Source: Myotis daubentonii (Eukaryota > Chordata > Mammalia > Chiroptera > Vespertilionidae). From it: a stretch of 64,000 nucleotides of DNA. The notes beneath the pieces are model-generated. The model was not told the origin of the DNA. It did not search any database and saw only the letters and a program-made list of their open reading frames with translations. How positions within the stretch are numbered: the stretch's first letter is position 1; the number at the start of each line of letters is the position of its first letter. This document shows positions 55,959 through 64,000 of this stretch, in pieces. The position numbers and the translations under genes are program-made. The stretch covers positions 94,596,559 through 94,660,558 of the forward strand of contig NC_081841.1 in assembly GCF_963259705.1 (NCBI RefSeq), written 5' to 3'.

Positions 55959-56890
55959 AGACCTGACCTTACCCTTGCTGCTCAAGCTGTCCACTCTGGG
56001 CCATCCAAGAGTGGCTGGGCCATCCAAGGCCTGAGAAAGGACGGCAAGCAGGGACTGTCCGCCCTCTAGCCCCACCTTGTTATGCCAAGGCAGACATCAT
56101 GCCATAGTCACCACTGGGCCCTCTACAAGCCTCGAGGCCCTGGTATCTGAACTCTGTGCCACCCTATGCTCCCCTAGAGAATCTGATTCCTCAATCCCCC
56201 TGCGAGAGCTGAAGGGTGGGCATAGCAGAAACAAGGATGAAAAGAGATTAGGAACTCCCCAAACTGTTTGTATTGTGCCCAGCAGTTTCACCTTCCCTGT
56301 TCCTTGCAGGGTGTCCTGTAAATAGTGTATATGCTCCAAATTATCCTCTAATTTTAAATGTAAGCTTATTTCCTTAGATCATTATCTACAGACTATCAGA
56401 AGGTGGGTAGGATGACAGGGGTTTCACTTTGCTTCTGTTCCATGCTTTCCTCCAGGCCCAAGTTGCCTGCCTCAAGGGTTCTTTACTGTAGGCACCCAGA
56501 CAAGCAGATCGGCTTGCCAGAGCCCCTTCTACTGCTCTTCCCTCCCACCTCCCCATGTTTCCAAGAAGAAATCCTGGTGAAACTGTCTCATAATGTGTCA
56601 AGAGTTGAATTGGGAGGGGGGTGGATGCATCTGAGGCAGCGTGTGGGCGCCCAGCTGTGTGCCCACGTGATGTTTCTCTGATAGTGCCCCCTAATCATGC
56701 CAGAGAGACTAGCACTGATGAGAACCTGGCCTGAGGCTTGAGGAGGCTAAAAGGGTCCTGACCTGCCTGGCTTTCTTAGCTTGCACTGCAGCTTTGCAAA
56801 GAGCCACCTGGGCCCCAGCTGGCCATATGCATGTGAGCCAGCGCAAGAACACTACTGTAACTACTCAATAAAATCCAGGGTGTAAGAGTT
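55959..56890 (+). other. FOXM1: FOXM1 3' UTR
   Basis: Runs from the stop codon to about 18 nt past the AATAAA at 56867-56872. It holds no inserted SINE or other young repeat, unlike the introns. Confidence 0.8.
56867..56872 (+). terminator. FOXM1: FOXM1 poly(A) signal AATAAA
   Basis: Canonical hexamer followed by a GT-rich stretch (CTGTGGTGTGTTGG at 56896-56909), as expected for a cleavage site near 56890. Confidence 0.8.
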
Positions 56891-57040
56891 TCTCTCTGTG
56901 GTGTGTTGGCGTCTGGTCCCTAAGCTAAGAAGGGATTGGGAAAGAAAGTGGGTGACGATGAAGATGGGCATGCAAGGTCTGAAGACAACATGAAGCACTT
57001 GAGAGTGCAAAGGCCTGTGGCATGGACCACCTCCCATACG

Positions 57041-57171
57041 GTACCTGCACAGACACACAGCCTTTCTAACACAGAGATGACTTTTCCCAATATTGGTCCT
57101 GCACAGCCAGTCCCCACTAAGGGAAAGGAATACCTGGGGGCGCACCTTCCAGAACATTAGGAAAGGAGGAG
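57041..57171 (+). repeat. 131-bp direct repeat, copy 1
   Basis: 129 of 131 bases match 57724-57854. It lies between the FOXM1 poly(A) site and TEX52 exon 1. Confidence 0.95.
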
Positions 57172-57400
57172 CCCAATTACAGGTACCTCATGACCACCTT
57201 TACCTCCAACCCAAGGCCTGAAAGCCAGCCTGTCCTGCTTTTCTCCGCAGACCCTCCTAGGCCAGTCCCTTCCCAGAAGCGCTCCCATTCCCATCTTTCA
57301 CAGTCAGAACTTGTCTCATCCCCTGGCTCTGGGCCTGGAGCAACCAGGGCCCAAAGGACTGATGAGCCCTCCTCCCTGAGGCAACGCCCAGGGAGCAGCA

Positions 57401-57452
57401 CCATAGCAACCGGGCAGCAAACAATGCTGCCAGTAAGGTCTTCCCTATAAAG
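57401..57452 (+). promoter_or_regulatory. TEX52: Candidate TEX52 promoter with X-box-like and TATA-like sites
   Basis: CCATAGCAAC at 57401-57410 matches one half of an RFX X-box (RGYAAC) with a poor second half. CTATAAAG lies at 57445-57452, only 34 nt before the ATG, so it may not be the working TATA. RFX control would suit a testis gene; this is inference. Confidence 0.3.
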
Positions 57453-57485
57453 CTGCCCCTCCTGGCAATTAGGCCCAGAAGAAGA

Positions 57486-63319
<5,834 letters not shown>

Positions 63320-63584
63320 GCAGGAAGCCTTTGGGTGGCTCAAGGACTCTGGCTTCGTAGAATGGAGCCTCTCCAGCTCCTCCCCATCTTTGTAGCCCAG
63401 GCTCCTCAAGACTCTACTGAAACGCTAAATTGTTACGTCTTCCTTGGAGGACTCTCTCATAGCAAGTGGGAGGACTGGTGTGTATATGTGGGGGGGGCGG
63501 GGAGGAGGAAGACAAAGAGAACAGGGAGAGCAGAGGGGGGGGGTTCCCATTCCCAGGGACAGAATGAAAAGTGGGGGGAAAGAC

Positions 63585-63629
<45 letters not shown>

Positions 63630-64000
63630 GGTTGAGGGGAGGAGGAAAGACTGTAAGAAATGTGGGTAAAAAGTTCCAATCCCATAGCCCACTGGAACAA
63701 GACTGGGATTATCAGAGTACAGGAAGCTTTTTAGGCAAAAATAACCTCAATTCCACCCCCCTCCCCTCCCCCCATGGACCATTTGATGTCTGGAAAAAGA
63801 CCGGAGGTAACTCTGCTGGGTTGCAGGTCCTACGCAGGGTTTGGGGGAGCAGAGGTCAGGCCTAGGCTGGTGCTAGAGGATGGAAGAGTCAAGTTTGAGG
63901 TAGGCTGACCAGGCCTCCATAGAGGGACAGGAGTAGAACAAGGCAAAGGTCAGGGTGGTTCCCCCAGAGCATTATGTTAGGGCCTGTGTGCTGCAGTGGA
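63320..64000 (+). other. TEX52 3' UTR and flank
   Basis: No canonical AATAAA is visible up to the window end. It contains a (GT)n tract and purine- and G-rich runs. The next gene, NRIP2 by human order, is not reached. Confidence 0.4.
63587..63627 (+). repeat. (GT)n microsatellite
   Basis: About 20 GT units downstream of TEX52. Confidence 0.95.

Overview
The window is mammalian nuclear DNA, and its repeats point to a vespertilionid (vesper) bat. It holds about forty tRNA-derived VES-type SINEs, many non-autonomous Helitrons of the HeliBat type (ends TC and CTAG, cut in at A^T), several non-autonomous hAT elements with 8-bp target duplications, and L1 LINEs with an ORF1-only (half-L1) relative. 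This combination is established knowledge for vesper bats. The species cannot be named from the sequence.

Gene order matches the human 12p13.33 neighbourhood, read in reverse. From left to right: TULP3 (minus; only coding exon 1 at 31.4 kb is inside, and the left 31 kb is its first intron), RHNO1 (minus, 33.2-41.7 kb), FOXM1 (plus, complete, 41.8-56.9 kb) and TEX52 (plus, 57.5-63.3 kb). FOXM1 and RHNO1 diverge from one CpG island at 41.4-42.05 kb. It carries an inverted CCAAT box, a CACGTG E-box and a CDE/CHR-like pair, which fits joint cell-cycle control of a mitotic transcription factor and a 9-1-1 checkpoint partner. A second CpG island at 31.1-31.9 kb is the TULP3 promoter. All exon joins given here keep frame and use GT-AG sites.

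Region 1-31 kb is intronic and heavily built from mobile DNA. It contains a run of three head-to-tail Helitrons (1-1705), an L1 broken by a local inversion (5.3-8.8 kb), an L1 on the minus strand from about 20.5 down to 8.8 kb with at least eight later insertions, and a plus-strand L1 (21.7-24.6 kb). The stretch 24.8-31 kb is mostly single-copy intron. Region 31-64 kb carries the genes; their introns hold SINEs, hAT relics, an old L1 and a short Helitron.

The most interesting structure is an insertion of 3.16 kb in the minus-strand L1 at 11,044-14,207. Its outer ends are Helitron ends at an exact A^T site, yet about 2 kb inside is single-copy DNA with a 3'-UTR-like stretch and poly(A) signal. 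It looks like read-through capture of host DNA by a Helitron whose own terminator had decayed. Other notable items are an intact ORF1-only retrotransposon with its own 3' tail, a 215-bp inverted duplication bounding an inverted L1 segment, a 51-bp perfect inverted repeat between TULP3 and RHNO1, a 131-bp direct repeat flanking TEX52 exon 1, and a 37-bp hAT relic with a perfect target duplication.
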